Part shown: one piece after another, positions 7,502 through 17,328 of the stretch
Layout of the letters: the number at the start of each line of letters is the position of its first letter
Position numbering within the stretch: the first letter of the stretch is position 1
Source: an uncultured Oxalobacter sp.
GTDB lineage: Bacteria > Pseudomonadota > Gammaproteobacteria > Burkholderiales > Burkholderiaceae_D
Length of the DNA: 64,000 bases
Assembly (NCBI GenBank): GCA_934277985.1
Contig: CAKQWF010000005.1
Location: 128,982 to 192,981 of the forward strand
Direction of reading: 5' to 3'
Made by a program: the position numbers and the translations under genes
The notes under the pieces: generated by a model
What the model was told of the DNA's origin: nothing
Seen by the model: only the letters and a program-made list of their open reading frames with translations
The model's database searches: none

Positions 7502-10195
7502 ATGGCGAATCAGCAGGATGATGTTTTCATTCACTACCAGGATCCGGATGAGCAGGAAACATCGGAATGGATAGAAGCACTGCATTCCGTGATCGAAAAC
7601 GAAGGGCAGGAAAGGGCGCATTATCTGATGGAGCGCATGGCCGATGTCGCCAGGCAAAAGGGCATCAATCTTCCCTTTTCCAGCAATACGGCCTATATCA
7701 ATACTATTCCCCCCGATCGTGAACAACGCTCTCCCGGCAATATGGCCTATGAGGCACGGTTGAGAGCATGGATGCGATGGAACGCCATGGCCATGGTGGT
7801 CAGGGCAAACCGTGATGGCGACAATCTGGGTGGACATATCGCTTCGTTCACGTCGGTCGCCACCATGTTCGGTACCGGATTCAACCATTTCTGGCGTGCA
7901 CCGACCAAAGAGTTCGACGGTGATCTGGTGTATTTTCAGGGGCATTCCTCACCGGGGATTTACGCACGTGCCTTTATCGAGGGACGATTGTCGGAAAAAC
8001 AGCTGGAGCATTTCCGGCGTGAAGTCGGCGGCAATGGCTTGTCGTCGTATCCGCATCCCAGGCTGATGCCCGGTTTCTGGCAGTTTCCGACGGTTTCCAT
8101 GGGATTGGGGCCGCTGATGGCCATTTATCAGGCACGTTTCCTGAAATATCTGCATGCGCGAGGTATTTCGGATACGACGGGCAGAAAGGTCTGGGTATTC
8201 TGCGGCGACGGCGAAATGGATGAGCCGGAAGCGAAAGGTGCGATCAGTCTTGCCTCGCGTGAATCGCTCGACAATCTGATTATGGTGGTCAACTGCAATT
8301 TGCAGCGTCTTGACGGACCGGTTCGCGGAAACGGCAAAATCATTCAGGAACTGGAAGCGGATTTCAGAGGGGCCGGCTGGAATGTCATCAAGGTGATCTG
8401 GGGCAGCGACTGGGATGAATTGCTCGCGCGTGACCGCGACAATGTCCTCAAAAGAGTCATGATGGAAACGGTCGACGGGGAATACCAGAGTTACAAGGCA
8501 AAAGACGGTGCCTATGTCCGGCAACACTTTTTCGGCAAGGATCCGAGATTGCTGGAAATGGTCAAAAACATGTCGGACGATGAATTGTGGCGTCTGTCAC
8601 GTGGCGGACACGATCCGCAGAAGGTGTATGCCGCGTACAAGGCGGCTCAGGAGCATACCGGACAGCCGACGATCATTTTGTGCCAGACGGTCAAGGGGTA
8701 TGGGATGGGAGATGCGGGCGAGGCATTGAATATCGCCCATCAGGTCAAGAAACTCGATGACCGCACTATCTGGACATTGCGTGATCGTGCTGGTGTGCCG
8801 ATTCCTGATGAACGGCTCGACGAGATACCGTTTTACCAGCCTCCGGAAGATGCGCCGGAAATGGTTTATCTCCATGAACGACGCAAGGCATTGGGCGGTT
8901 ATCTGCCGCATCGTCGCCAGAAGGCCGATGAACGGTTGCCGGTTCCACCGTTGTCTGCATTCGATGCGCTGCTGGAGCCGACACACCCGGGACGTTCGAT
9001 TTCCACGACACAGGCATATGTCCGTGCGCTCGGTATTTTGCTCAGGACGCAGGAAACCGGACGGCGGATCGTGCCGATCATGGTCGATGAATCCAGAACG
9101 TTCGGTATGGAAGGCTTGTTCCGGCAAATCGGTATTTACAATCCGAAAGGTCAGTTGTACGAACCGGTCGATTCGGATGAAGTCATGTATTACCGCGAGG
9201 ACAAATCGGGACAGATTTTGCAGGAAGGGATTACCGAAGCGGGCGGTATGGGATCATGGATCGCAGCGGCGACATCATACTCTTCGAACAACCGCATCAT
9301 GTTGCCGTTTTATACCTATTACTCCATGTTCGGTTTCCAGCGAACCGGCGATCTGATGTGGGCAGCTGCCGACATGATGGCCAGAGGTTTCCTGATCGGT
9401 GGGACGGCAGGGCGGACGACACTCAACGGGGAAGGCTTGCAGCATGAGGATGGGCAGAACCATGTATTTGCCGCCACCATCCCGAATTGCATGCCCTACG
9501 ATCCGGGGTTTGCGCATGAAGTGGCCGTCATCATACAGGATGGTGTCAGGCGTATGGTCGGCGAACAGGAAGACGTTTTTTACTATATTTCCGTCATGAA
9601 CGAATCGTATCCTCAACCCGGCATGAAACCCGGACAGGAAGACGGCATCATCAAGGGAATGTATCTGTTGCAGGAAGGCGAGAAGGCATTGCGGCATCGT
9701 GTGCAGTTGCTGGGTTCCGGTGCGATCACGCATGAAATGCTTTCCGCGGTCGAATTGCTCAGGGATGACTGGAACGTCGCGGCCGATATCTGGTCTGTCA
9801 CTTCGTTTACGATGGTGGCGCGCGAAGGCAATGAAATCACTCGCTGGAACATGATGCATCCGGAAGAAACACAGAAAGTACCCTATGCCACGGAATGTCT
9901 GGCGAAAACTTCCGGGCCGATCGTTGCCGCCACGGATTATGTCAGGCTGTTTGCGGAACAGATACGGGCATATATACCGGAAGGCCGTTCCTATACCGTG
10001 CTGGGCACGGACGGTTTCGGCAGGTCGGATACACGTGCCAATCTGCGGCGCTTCTTCGAGATTGACCGGTATTACGTCACCGTTGCCGCATTGGCTGCCT
10101 TGTCCAAGGCGGGTGATATTCCGGCTGAAACGGTGACACAAGCCATCGGCAAATACGGTCTTGACAGCGAAAAACCGAATCCGATCATCATGTAA
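7502..10195 (+). CDS. aceE: Pyruvate dehydrogenase E1 component, homodimeric type
   Basis: An 897-residue alpha2-type E1, the length expected for AceE (about 890). The ThDP motif begins GDGEMDEPEAKGA (G235-D236-G237) and continues to VNCNLQRLDGPVRGNGKIIQ. N-terminal landmarks are YINTIPPDREQRSPG and SFTSVATMFGTGFNHFW, and the C-terminal region has TDGFGRSDTR. E1 decarboxylates pyruvate and reductively acetylates the lipoyl group of E2. It is the first gene of aceE-aceF-lpdA, 71 bases before aceF, with a strong ribosome-binding site. Confidence 0.97.
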   Translation: MANQQDDVFIHYQDPDEQETSEWIEALHSVIENEGQERAHYLMERMADVARQKGINLPFSSNTAYINTIPPDREQRSPGNMAYEARLRAWMRWNAMAMVVRANRDGDNLGGHIASFTSVATMFGTGFNHFWRAPTKEFDGDLVYFQGHSSPGIYARAFIEGRLSEKQLEHFRREVGGNGLSSYPHPRLMPGFWQFPTVSMGLGPLMAIYQARFLKYLHARGISDTTGRKVWVFCGDGEMDEPEAKGAISLASRESLDNLIMVVNCNLQRLDGPVRGNGKIIQELEADFRGAGWNVIKVIWGSDWDELLARDRDNVLKRVMMETVDGEYQSYKAKDGAYVRQHFFGKDPRLLEMVKNMSDDELWRLSRGGHDPQKVYAAYKAAQEHTGQPTIILCQTVKGYGMGDAGEALNIAHQVKKLDDRTIWTLRDRAGVPIPDERLDEIPFYQPPEDAPEMVYLHERRKALGGYLPHRRQKADERLPVPPLSAFDALLEPTHPGRSISTTQAYVRALGILLRTQETGRRIVPIMVDESRTFGMEGLFRQIGIYNPKGQLYEPVDSDEVMYYREDKSGQILQEGITEAGGMGSWIAAATSYSSNNRIMLPFYTYYSMFGFQRTGDLMWAAADMMARGFLIGGTAGRTTLNGEGLQHEDGQNHVFAATIPNCMPYDPGFAHEVAVIIQDGVRRMVGEQEDVFYYISVMNESYPQPGMKPGQEDGIIKGMYLLQEGEKALRHRVQLLGSGAITHEMLSAVELLRDDWNVAADIWSVTSFTMVAREGNEITRWNMMHPEETQKVPYATECLAKTSGPIVAATDYVRLFAEQIRAYIPEGRSYTVLGTDGFGRSDTRANLRRFFEIDRYYVTVAALAALSKAGDIPAETVTQAIGKYGLDSEKPNPIIM

Positions 10196-10247
10196 ACGGT
10201 ATGGCATGCGCATGAGGTCGAACGAGGCTGGATGTTGATGCATACAA

Positions 10248-10506
10248 ACCGGAAAGGATACGAAAAATGAAGACAGTGGAAGTGCGTGTGCCGGATATCG
10301 GCGACTTCAGGGATGTGGAAGTCATTGAACTGATGGTTGCCGCGGGAGAGAAGATCGCACGTGACCAGTCGCTGGTGCTGGTGGAATCCGATAAGGCGAG
10401 TATGGAAATTCCGTCGCCGCAGGCAGGTATCGTTCGGGAAATGAAAGTCAGGCTGGGCGACCGTATATCGGAGGGTTCGTTATTGCTGTTGCTTGACGTG
10501 GAAGAC
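10248..10506 (+). repeat. Lipoyl-domain direct repeat, copy 1 (aceF 5' end)
   Basis: This segment, from ACCGGAAAGGATACG in the aceF leader through codon 80, recurs at 11595-11853 at the start of lpdA. By direct comparison the 80 encoded residues are identical, and only 8 of 240 coding positions differ, all synonymous; the Shine-Dalgarno stretch is also shared. Confidence 0.95.
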
Positions 10507-11580
10507 GATGGAGAAGCGGCGGCCGATGTCGGTGATGTGCCGGATAACGGGAAAAAGGCGGGGATGGAAATGCAATGGCGGGAAGGCGCCGTTTCCGTGG
10601 TATCTCCTCTTTCACAGGACAACGGACTGCGACATGCGGTGGACGATACGAAAGCCGCGCATGCGCAAGGTGCTCTTCCGCATGCTTCTCCCTCAGTCAG
10701 AAAATATGCACGCGAGCTGGGTGTGGATTTGCGACATGTACGCGGAACGGGACCGAAAGAACGCATTATGAAGACGGATGTTCAGGGATATGTCCGTGCC
10801 TTGCTCAATCGTGAGGGGTCGCCAAACCGTTTCGACAATGTCATGAATTTGCCGCCTTGGCCATCGCTGGATTTCAGCCAGTATGGCGAAACGGAACTGC
10901 AGTCGTTGTCGCGTATCAAAAAGATCAGCGGTCCCAATTTGCATCGTAACTGGGTCATGATTCCCCATGTAACGCAGTATGAACAGGCGGATGTGACCGA
11001 GCTGGAAGCCTTCAGGAAATCAGTCAATGGCAGATACCGTCAGGAAGATATCCAGCTGACGGTGCTGGCTTTCGTGGTCAAGGCTTGTGTGGCAGCGCTG
11101 AAAAAATATCCGGAATTCAATGCTTCGCTGGATGCGACCGGCGAAAATCTGATTTTGAAGCGTTATTACCATATCGGTTTCGCCACCGATACCGCACAAG
11201 GTCTGGTGGTTCCGGTCATCCGCGATGCCGACAGGAAAGGAGTGATACAGATCGCCCGTGAAATGACACAGCTTTCGTCGCTTGCACGGGAAGGTAAACT
11301 CAATCCGTCCGATATGCAAGGTGCCAGCTTTACCATTACATCGCTGGGCAGTATCGGCGGAACGTATTTCACCCCGTTGATAAATGCGCCTGAAGTGGCG
11401 ATTGTCGGGTTGTCGCGTATTACGACACAGCCGGTTTGGGATGGCGAGCAGTTCCGGCCACGGCTGATACTGCCACTGTCATTGTCATACGACCATCGCG
11501 TGATCGATGGTGTACAGGGTGTACGGTTTGTGACGTATCTGGCGAAGGTGCTTTCCGATATGAAAGAAACCCTGTTATAG
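10267..11580 (+). CDS. aceF: Dihydrolipoamide acetyltransferase (PDH E2), single lipoyl domain
   Basis: A 437-residue E2 with one N-terminal lipoyl domain (residues 1-80, lipoyl lysine in ESDKASMEIPS), an Ala/Gly/Asp-rich linker, a peripheral subunit-binding domain around 138-175 (ASPSVRKYARELGVDLRHV) and the catalytic domain to the end. The acyltransferase motif DHRVIDG places catalytic H410 and D414. E. coli AceF has three lipoyl domains, while one or two is common in Betaproteobacteria. E2 forms the complex core and transfers acetyl groups to CoA. It lies 33 bases before lpdA. Confidence 0.96.
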   Translation: MKTVEVRVPDIGDFRDVEVIELMVAAGEKIARDQSLVLVESDKASMEIPSPQAGIVREMKVRLGDRISEGSLLLLLDVEDDGEAAADVGDVPDNGKKAGMEMQWREGAVSVVSPLSQDNGLRHAVDDTKAAHAQGALPHASPSVRKYARELGVDLRHVRGTGPKERIMKTDVQGYVRALLNREGSPNRFDNVMNLPPWPSLDFSQYGETELQSLSRIKKISGPNLHRNWVMIPHVTQYEQADVTELEAFRKSVNGRYRQEDIQLTVLAFVVKACVAALKKYPEFNASLDATGENLILKRYYHIGFATDTAQGLVVPVIRDADRKGVIQIAREMTQLSSLAREGKLNPSDMQGASFTITSLGSIGGTYFTPLINAPEVAIVGLSRITTQPVWDGEQFRPRLILPLSLSYDHRVIDGVQGVRFVTYLAKVLSDMKETLL

Positions 11581-11594
11581 CGAGTTGATGGAGT

Positions 11595-11853
11595 ACCGGA
11601 AAGGATACGGAAAATGAAGACAGTGGAAGTACGTGTGCCGGATATCGGCGACTTCAGGGATGTGGAAGTTATTGAACTGATGGTTGCCGCGGGAGAGAAG
11701 ATCGCACGTGACCAGTCGCTGGTGCTGGTGGAATCCGACAAGGCGAGTATGGAAATTCCGTCGCCGCAGGCAGGTATCGTCCGGGAAATGAAAGTCAGGC
11801 TGGGCGACCGTATATCGGAGGGTTCGTTATTGCTGTTGCTGGATGTGGAGGAT
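11595..11853 (+). repeat. Lipoyl-domain direct repeat, copy 2 (lpdA 5' end)
   Basis: The second copy of the repeat at 10248-10506, in direct orientation and offset by exactly 1347 bases. It carries both the ribosome-binding region and the complete lipoyl domain. After codon 80 the two genes diverge abruptly. Confidence 0.95.
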
Positions 11854-13323
11854 GCCGGAAAGACAATAGCCGTTTCCGCAAATACGGCCACGGAAAAAGT
11901 TATGTCGATCGAATGCGATACGCTGGTGCTCGGCGCGGGACCTGGCGGGTACACGGCAGCTTTTCGTGCAGCCGATCTCGGGCAGAAAGTCGTACTGGTC
12001 GAACGTTATCCGGTATTGGGCGGAGTATGTCTGAATGTCGGTTGCATTCCGTCGAAAGCATTGTTGCATGCTGCCGGTGTCATCACCGGTGCGCAGGGGA
12101 TGGCGGCTTGCGGCATCCGTTTCGGCAAACCGGAAATCGATATTGCGAAGTTGCGGCAATGGAAACAGCGAGTGGTCGATCAATTGACCGAAGGACTGTC
12201 AGGGCTTGCGGTTGCAAGGAAAATAACGGTCTTGCATGGTGTCGGGACATTTTCGGGCGCGCATGGCATGACGGTATCGGGCTCGCAGGGCAAGTGGCAA
12301 GTGAAGTTTTCGAACGCCATCATCGCTGCCGGTTCGTCTGCCGTGAAGTTGCCGGGATTTCCGTACGGCCATCCGGCACTGGTCGATTCCACCGGCGCGT
12401 TGCGGCTGGACGATATTCCGCAGCGTATGCTGGTGATCGGTGGCGGCATTATCGGACTGGAAATGGCCTGTGTTTACGATGCACTGGGTTCGCGAGTCAC
12501 GGTCGCGGAACTTTCCGGCGACTTGATCGCATCGGCTGATCCGGATATGGTACGCCCCTTGCAGGAACGGATAGGCAAGCGTTATGAAGCGATCCTGACG
12601 AATACGCGGGTCAAGAAACTGGAAGTATCCGGACATCAGCTCAGGGCGACGTTCGAAGGAAAAAACGCACCGGCGGAACCGCAGGTCTTCGACCGGGTAC
12701 TGGTGGCCGTCGGTCGGGTACCGAACGGCAAGGCAGTGGGAGTGGAAGCGGCAGGTGTCAAGGTGGATGATCGCGGTTTCATTGCCGTCAACCGGCGACA
12801 GCAAACGAATGTTTCCCATATTTATGCCATCGGGGATATTTGCGGAGAACCCATGCTGGCGCACAAGGCCAGTTATGAAGGGCGGGTGGCCGCTGAAGCG
12901 ATCGCGGGACTCAAGACGGAGTACGATGCCATGACGGTACCTTCGGTAGCCTATACCGATCCGGAGGTGGCATGGATGGGGTTGACTGAACGCGAGGCAC
13001 GCAGCCTGGGAATTGATTATGAAAAGTCCGTATTTCCCTGGAGTGCTTCCGGGCGTGCGTTGGCGATGGGGAGGCAGGACGGGCGAACCAAGCTGTTATG
13101 GAACAAGACAACAGGGCGTTTGCTGGGCGCGGCAGTGACCGGTGTACATGCCGGCGAGCTGCTTTCGGAAATGACACTGGCGCTGGAAATGGGAGCCGAT
13201 CTGGACGATATCGCGCTGACAATCCATCCGCATCCGTCGCTGTCGGAAACAGTCATGATGGCTGCGGAAGCAGGGCTTGGAACGATTACGGATCTTTTCA
13301 TTCCGAAACGAAAAGGGGGATGA
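11614..13323 (+). CDS. lpdA: Dihydrolipoamide dehydrogenase (E3) with N-terminal lipoyl domain
   Basis: A 569-residue fusion. Residues 1-80 form a lipoyl domain identical to that of AceF, a short Thr/Ala linker follows, then a complete flavoprotein disulfide reductase from about residue 92. Redox cysteines are C139 and C144 in GGVCLNVGCIPSKAL. The FAD fold LVLGAGPGGYTAAFRAADLG, the NAD fold VIGGGIIGLEMACVYDALGS, the second FAD motif IYAIGDICGEPMLAHKA and the C-terminal HPHPSLSE catalytic histidine are all present. E3 reoxidises dihydrolipoyl groups with NAD. Lipoylated E3 is known in Neisseria, Ralstonia and other Betaproteobacteria. Confidence 0.96.
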   Translation: MKTVEVRVPDIGDFRDVEVIELMVAAGEKIARDQSLVLVESDKASMEIPSPQAGIVREMKVRLGDRISEGSLLLLLDVEDAGKTIAVSANTATEKVMSIECDTLVLGAGPGGYTAAFRAADLGQKVVLVERYPVLGGVCLNVGCIPSKALLHAAGVITGAQGMAACGIRFGKPEIDIAKLRQWKQRVVDQLTEGLSGLAVARKITVLHGVGTFSGAHGMTVSGSQGKWQVKFSNAIIAAGSSAVKLPGFPYGHPALVDSTGALRLDDIPQRMLVIGGGIIGLEMACVYDALGSRVTVAELSGDLIASADPDMVRPLQERIGKRYEAILTNTRVKKLEVSGHQLRATFEGKNAPAEPQVFDRVLVAVGRVPNGKAVGVEAAGVKVDDRGFIAVNRRQQTNVSHIYAIGDICGEPMLAHKASYEGRVAAEAIAGLKTEYDAMTVPSVAYTDPEVAWMGLTEREARSLGIDYEKSVFPWSASGRALAMGRQDGRTKLLWNKTTGRLLGAAVTGVHAGELLSEMTLALEMGADLDDIALTIHPHPSLSETVMMAAEAGLGTITDLFIPKRKGG

Positions 13324-13326
13324 TGT

Positions 13327-14040
13327 TCACATTGTGCCTGGTGTGTCGAGCGATGCCAGATCGGTTTCATCGAGAAAGCGCCAGTGTCCGACGGGAAGGG
13401 ATACATCCAGCGAAAATCCGCCGATGGCGGCGCGATGCAGGTTCTCTACCCGGTTACCCGCAGCGGCGATCATCCGTTTGACCTGATGGTATTTGCCTTC
13501 CGCGATGACCAGCGTGACCTGACGGTGCGTATTCGCCTGACAATGCAGCGCGCGGGTGACAATGTTTTCGTCGCGCAGCGTCACGCCGTTTTTCAGTCGG
13601 GAAATCAGTCCGTCGTCCACAGGGTGGACGGTCGTGACATGATAGGTCTTGGGGATGTTTTTGCGTGGTGACGTGTACCGGTGGATGAAATTGCCGTCGT
13701 CAGACAGGAGCAGCAGGCCGGTGGTATCCTGATCAAGCCTGCCCACGCATTGCAGGCCTCTCCGGATGAACGGTTGCGGTAACAGGGAAAACACGCTTGG
13801 ATGGTGTTGCGGCTGGTGCGAGCATTCATAACCGGCGGGTTTGTGCAGCGCCAGATACAGTTTGTCCCGGTATGTCCAGTTTCGATCTTCCAGAGAAAAT
13901 ACCAGACCGGTCGTTTCAAAAGAGGCGTTCGGGTCGGTGCATGGTTTGCCATGAATCGAAACCCGATGATCCAGTATCAGGGTACGGCAGTATTTTCGGC
14001 TGCCGAACCCCTGGCTTTGCAATATTTTTTCCAGCGTCAT
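13327..14040 (-). CDS. rsuA: 16S rRNA pseudouridine synthase, RsuA family
   Basis: A 237-residue protein starting MTLEKILQSQGFGSRKYCR, an S4-like RNA-binding domain, followed by the pseudouridine synthase core: catalytic Asp in VGRLDQDTTGLLLLSDDG, then TSPRKNIPKTYHV and EGKYHQVKRMIAAAGNRV. The motif order and LHKPAGYECSHQPQHHPSV point to RsuA (U516 of 16S rRNA) rather than RluB/E, though substrate assignment is from overall resemblance. An upstream in-frame ATG at 14163 would add 41 residues through the csp terminator and is unlikely. It is convergent with lpdA, with only 3 bases between the stops. Confidence 0.85.
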   Translation of the reverse strand: MTLEKILQSQGFGSRKYCRTLILDHRVSIHGKPCTDPNASFETTGLVFSLEDRNWTYRDKLYLALHKPAGYECSHQPQHHPSVFSLLPQPFIRRGLQCVGRLDQDTTGLLLLSDDGNFIHRYTSPRKNIPKTYHVTTVHPVDDGLISRLKNGVTLRDENIVTRALHCQANTHRQVTLVIAEGKYHQVKRMIAAAGNRVENLHRAAIGGFSLDVSLPVGHWRFLDETDLASLDTPGTM

Positions 14041-14127
14041 GTACATCTGGACAGTGTACAGGAATTTGCGCTGCCGGGCCTGAAAAACGGCGTGGTACCA
14101 TTCGCCGGGGGGATATGCAAGAAAAAA

Positions 14128-14144
14128 CCCCGCGTGAAGCGGGG
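14128..14144 (-). terminator. Intrinsic terminator of the cold-shock gene
   Basis: CCCCGC / GCGGGG inverted repeat with a 5-base loop, followed on the minus strand by TTTTTTC. It is 28 bases past the csp stop and upstream of the rsuA start, separating the two transcripts. Confidence 0.85.
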
Positions 14145-14172
14145 CTTTTCCGGCTTGATCCAATGACTGGGA

Positions 14173-14376
14173 TTACAGGGACTGGATGTTGGATGCCTGT
14201 TTGCCTTTAGGGCCCTGGGTAACTTCAAACTGAACCTTCTGGCCTTCCTTCAGGGTTTTGAAGCCACTCATGTTAATTGCGGAAAAGTGAGCGAATAAAT
14301 CTTCGCCTCCGTCTTCCGGGGTAATAAAGCCGAAGCCTTTAGAATCGTTAAACCACTTGACTGTACCAGTTGCCAT
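14173..14376 (-). CDS. CspA-family cold-shock protein
   Basis: A 67-residue single OB-fold protein. RNP1 is seen as KGFGFITP (residues 13-20) and RNP2 as DLFAHFSAI (26-34). Such proteins bind single-stranded RNA and DNA and melt mRNA structure, in cold or in normal growth. It is full length, monocistronic, and has its own strong terminator. The sequence alone does not tell cold-induced from constitutive paralogues, so no gene number is assigned. Confidence 0.95.
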   Translation of the reverse strand: MATGTVKWFNDSKGFGFITPEDGGEDLFAHFSAINMSGFKTLKEGQKVQFEVTQGPKGKQASNIQSL

Positions 14377-14699
14377 AAAAAAGGGTCTTTCTATAAATGC
14401 ATTTACTCACGAAACCATCGGATAAAATGGAATTTGATCCGAACCAGTCCTTTTGTTTTTTTTATCGCTGACAAAAGCGGGACCAAGCCCTTATCAACAG
14501 AACCATTGTTGGCGTAAAGATAGGCAAAGTCAAGCGATTTTCCCAAAAAAACAGGTTTTTTGAGGGGGGCCAAAATTCGGGATGCAAACGGCTGACCGGT
14601 GGCATGCAGGCTGCATGAAATAGCAAAAACACGTATCATCGAACCTGTGCTTGCGCATGCGCACAGGAAAATATTATTGAGTCATATAAAGTTGAAACG
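14377..14699. promoter_or_regulatory. Divergent csp / clpS intergenic region
   Basis: 323 bases with no convincing gene. It contains A- and T-rich tracts on the csp side, consistent with a long csp 5' leader as in other cold-shock genes. Nearer clpS is an inverted repeat CCTGTGC-10-GCACAGG (14644-14667) enclosing the palindrome TGCGCATGCGCA. The repeat could be an operator or hairpin in the clpS promoter; its role is unknown. Confidence 0.45.
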
Positions 14700-15008
14700 A
14701 TGGTGACACGACAGGGAAACGAAACGCTTCTCGAAAGGGAAGAAACGGTTCTGAAACCGCCACCGATGTACAAGGTGATCCTGTTGAATGACGATTTTAC
14801 GCCGATGGACTTCGTGATTTTCATATTGCAGGAATATTTTCACAAGGATACACAAACGGCGACGCGGATCATGCTCAAGGTGCATCACGAAGGAAAAGGT
14901 GTATGCGGCATTTTTCCGCGGGATATCGCCAGTACGAAAGTAAAACAGGTTATCCGGCATGCACGCCAGGAAGGACACCCGTTGCAGTGCACAATGGAGG
15001 AAGCATGA
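14700..15008 (+). CDS. clpS: ClpS adaptor of the ClpAP protease
   Basis: A 102-residue adaptor. The conserved core [19 protein letters not shown] is followed by [21 protein letters not shown]. These carry the N-degron pocket, including the NDD and TPMDFV segments and the histidine of VHHEGKG. ClpS delivers N-end-rule substrates to ClpA. The TGA overlaps the clpA ATG (ATGA), so the pair is translationally coupled, the standard arrangement. Length matches E. coli (106). Confidence 0.96.
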   Translation: MVTRQGNETLLEREETVLKPPPMYKVILLNDDFTPMDFVIFILQEYFHKDTQTATRIMLKVHHEGKGVCGIFPRDIASTKVKQVIRHARQEGHPLQCTMEEA

Positions 15009-17311
15009 TTGCGCAGGAATTGGAAGTCAGTTTACATACCGCCTTTGTCGAGGCGCGTCAGGCGCGGTATGAATTCATTACCGTCGAGCATTTGCTGCTG
15101 GCATTGCTGGACAATCCGTCCGCATCGGATGTGCTCAGGGCATGCAACGCCAATCTGGATGATCTCAGGAAAATGCTGGGCGATTTCATCAGGGACAATA
15201 CGCCGGTGGTTCCCGGAACGGCTGACGTGGATACCCAGCCGACACTGGGTTTCCAGCGAGTCATCCAGCGTGCCATCATGCACGTGCAATCCTCGTCCAA
15301 TGGCAAAAAGGAAGTCAACGGCGCCAATGTGTTGGTCGCCATTTTCGGAGAAAAGGATTCACATGCCGTCTATTTCCTGCACCAGCAGGGAGTGACCCGT
15401 CTGGATGTGGTCAATTACATTTCGCATGGCGTGCGCAAGAATACGCAGCAGGAACCGGCCAAGCAGACGGAAGGTGCGGAGGAAACGCGTGGCGATTCCG
15501 CACAGACCAGGGAGTCGCCGCTGGAACTTTATACCCAGAATCTCAATCTCGAGGCTTCTGCCGGCAGGATTGATCCGCTGATCGGACGCGAGGAAGAAAT
15601 CGACCGCGTCATTCAGGTTTTGTGCCGTCGCAGGAAGAACAATCCCTTGCTGGTCGGTGAGGCGGGTGTCGGCAAGACGGCGATAGCCGAAGGACTGGCA
15701 TGGCGGATCACTCAGAAGACGGTTCCCGACGTTTTGCAGGATGCCGTGGTGTATGCGCTCGATATGGGAGCGCTGCTGGCCGGGACGAAATATCGTGGTG
15801 ATTTCGAACAGCGTTTGAAAGCGGTATTGAAGCAGCTCGGGGAAAATCCGGGTACAATTCTTTTCATTGACGAAATCCATACTATTATCGGAGCAGGTTC
15901 CGCGTCGGGTGGTACACTTGACGCTTCCAATCTGCTCAAGCCAGCCTTGTCCGGCGGACAGCTCAAATGTATCGGTGCAACCACTTTTGTCGAATTCCGC
16001 AATGTGTTCGAAAAAGACCATGCATTGGCGCGGCGTTTCCAGAAAATCGATATCAACGAGCCGACGGTGGAACAGACGGTGCAGATTCTGCGTGGCCTGA
16101 AATCCCGTTTTGAGGAACATCACAAGGTCAAATACTCCGTGGCTGCTTTGACGACGGCAGCGGAATTGTCCGCACGTTTCATCAACGACAGGCGTTTGCC
16201 GGACAAGGCGATCGATGTGATCGACGAAGCAGGTGCCGCCCAGCGGATTTTGCCGAAATCGAAACAGAAAAAAACGATCGGCAAGACTGAAATCGAGGAA
16301 ATCATCGCACGGATCGCCCGTGTTCCCGCGCAGTCCGTCAATCAGGATGATCGTGCCAAATTGCAGAATCTGGAACGTGACCTGAAAAATGTCGTATTCG
16401 GGCAGGATAAAGCGATCGAGGCATTGGCAGCCAGCATCAAGATGGCACGTGCAGGACTCGGCAAGCAGGACAAGCCGATCGGCGCATTTCTTTTTTCCGG
16501 GCCGACGGGTGTCGGGAAAACCGAAGTGGCGCGCCAGCTTGCCTTTGCGCTGGGGATTGAACTGATCCGTTTCGATATGTCCGAGTACATGGAACGCCAT
16601 GCCGTGAGTCGCATGATCGGTGCTCCGCCGGGATATGTCGGTTTCGATCAGGGAGGCTTGCTGACAGAGGCGATCACCCGTAAACCGCATGCCGTATTGC
16701 TGCTCGATGAAATCGAAAAAGCGCATCCGGATATTTTCAGCATCCTGTTGCAAGTGATGGATCATGGCACGCTGACCGACAATAACGGAAGGAAAGCCGA
16801 TTTCCGCAATGTCATTATCATCATGACGACCAACGCGGGTGCGGAAAGCCTCCAGAAAGCGTCGATCGGGTTTACCGGAAGTCGTCAGGCGGGCGATGAA
16901 ATGGCTGATATCAAACGTCTGTTCACGCCGGAATTCCGTAATCGTCTGGATGCCATTATCAGTTTCAGACCGCTTGACGAAGCCATCATCCTGCGTGTGG
17001 TGGACAAGTTCCTGATGCAGCTGGAAGAACAGTTGCATGAAAAGAAAGTCGAGGTCGTCTTTACCGATGCTTTGCGCAGGATGCTGGCGCAAAAGGGGTT
17101 CGATCCGCTGATGGGCGCACGTCCGATGTTGCGCCTGATACAGGATTTGATCCGGAGAGCGCTGGCCGATGAGTTGTTGTTCGGACGTCTCGTCGATGGC
17201 GGTGCCGTTACGGTCGATCTTGATGAAAAGGGAGAGATCAGGCTGTCATTTCCTGAAACGCCGGCACCCGCGCGCGACGAACCGGAAAACAGGGTGCTGG
17301 AACTGGAATAG
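15005..17311 (+). CDS. clpA: ClpA, ATPase subunit of ClpAP
   Basis: A 768-residue Hsp100 ATPase. The N domain begins [19 protein letters not shown]. The first AAA+ module has Walker [11 protein letters not shown] and Walker [11 protein letters not shown]; the second has [11 protein letters not shown] and [13 protein letters not shown]. The pore loop region [13 protein letters not shown] and the ClpP-docking type C-terminal module are present. It unfolds substrates into ClpP. The chosen ATG overlaps the clpS stop and gives the conserved N terminus; an in-frame extension upstream to 14903 lies inside clpS and is rejected. It is convergent with the next gene, 17 bases apart. Confidence 0.97.
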   Translation: MIAQELEVSLHTAFVEARQARYEFITVEHLLLALLDNPSASDVLRACNANLDDLRKMLGDFIRDNTPVVPGTADVDTQPTLGFQRVIQRAIMHVQSSSNGKKEVNGANVLVAIFGEKDSHAVYFLHQQGVTRLDVVNYISHGVRKNTQQEPAKQTEGAEETRGDSAQTRESPLELYTQNLNLEASAGRIDPLIGREEEIDRVIQVLCRRRKNNPLLVGEAGVGKTAIAEGLAWRITQKTVPDVLQDAVVYALDMGALLAGTKYRGDFEQRLKAVLKQLGENPGTILFIDEIHTIIGAGSASGGTLDASNLLKPALSGGQLKCIGATTFVEFRNVFEKDHALARRFQKIDINEPTVEQTVQILRGLKSRFEEHHKVKYSVAALTTAAELSARFINDRRLPDKAIDVIDEAGAAQRILPKSKQKKTIGKTEIEEIIARIARVPAQSVNQDDRAKLQNLERDLKNVVFGQDKAIEALAASIKMARAGLGKQDKPIGAFLFSGPTGVGKTEVARQLAFALGIELIRFDMSEYMERHAVSRMIGAPPGYVGFDQGGLLTEAITRKPHAVLLLDEIEKAHPDIFSILLQVMDHGTLTDNNGRKADFRNVIIIMTTNAGAESLQKASIGFTGSRQAGDEMADIKRLFTPEFRNRLDAIISFRPLDEAIILRVVDKFLMQLEEQLHEKKVEVVFTDALRRMLAQKGFDPLMGARPMLRLIQDLIRRALADELLFGRLVDGGAVTVDLDEKGEIRLSFPETPAPARDEPENRVLELE

Positions 17312-17328
17312 ACGGCCGGCGTCAGCCG

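Noticed and set aside
9275..10243. 322-codon minus frame opposite aceE
   Set aside because: Antisense shadow within a fully conserved E1 gene.
14037..14163. Longer N terminus for rsuA
   Set aside because: It would run through the csp terminator and adds residues not seen in RsuA relatives.
14403..14639. 78-codon minus frame between csp and clpS
   Set aside because: No ribosome-binding site, no family resemblance, and it lies where a csp 5' leader is expected.
15359..17092. 577-codon minus frame opposite clpA
   Set aside because: Antisense shadow of ClpA; His- and Arg-rich composition typical of a mirrored gene.
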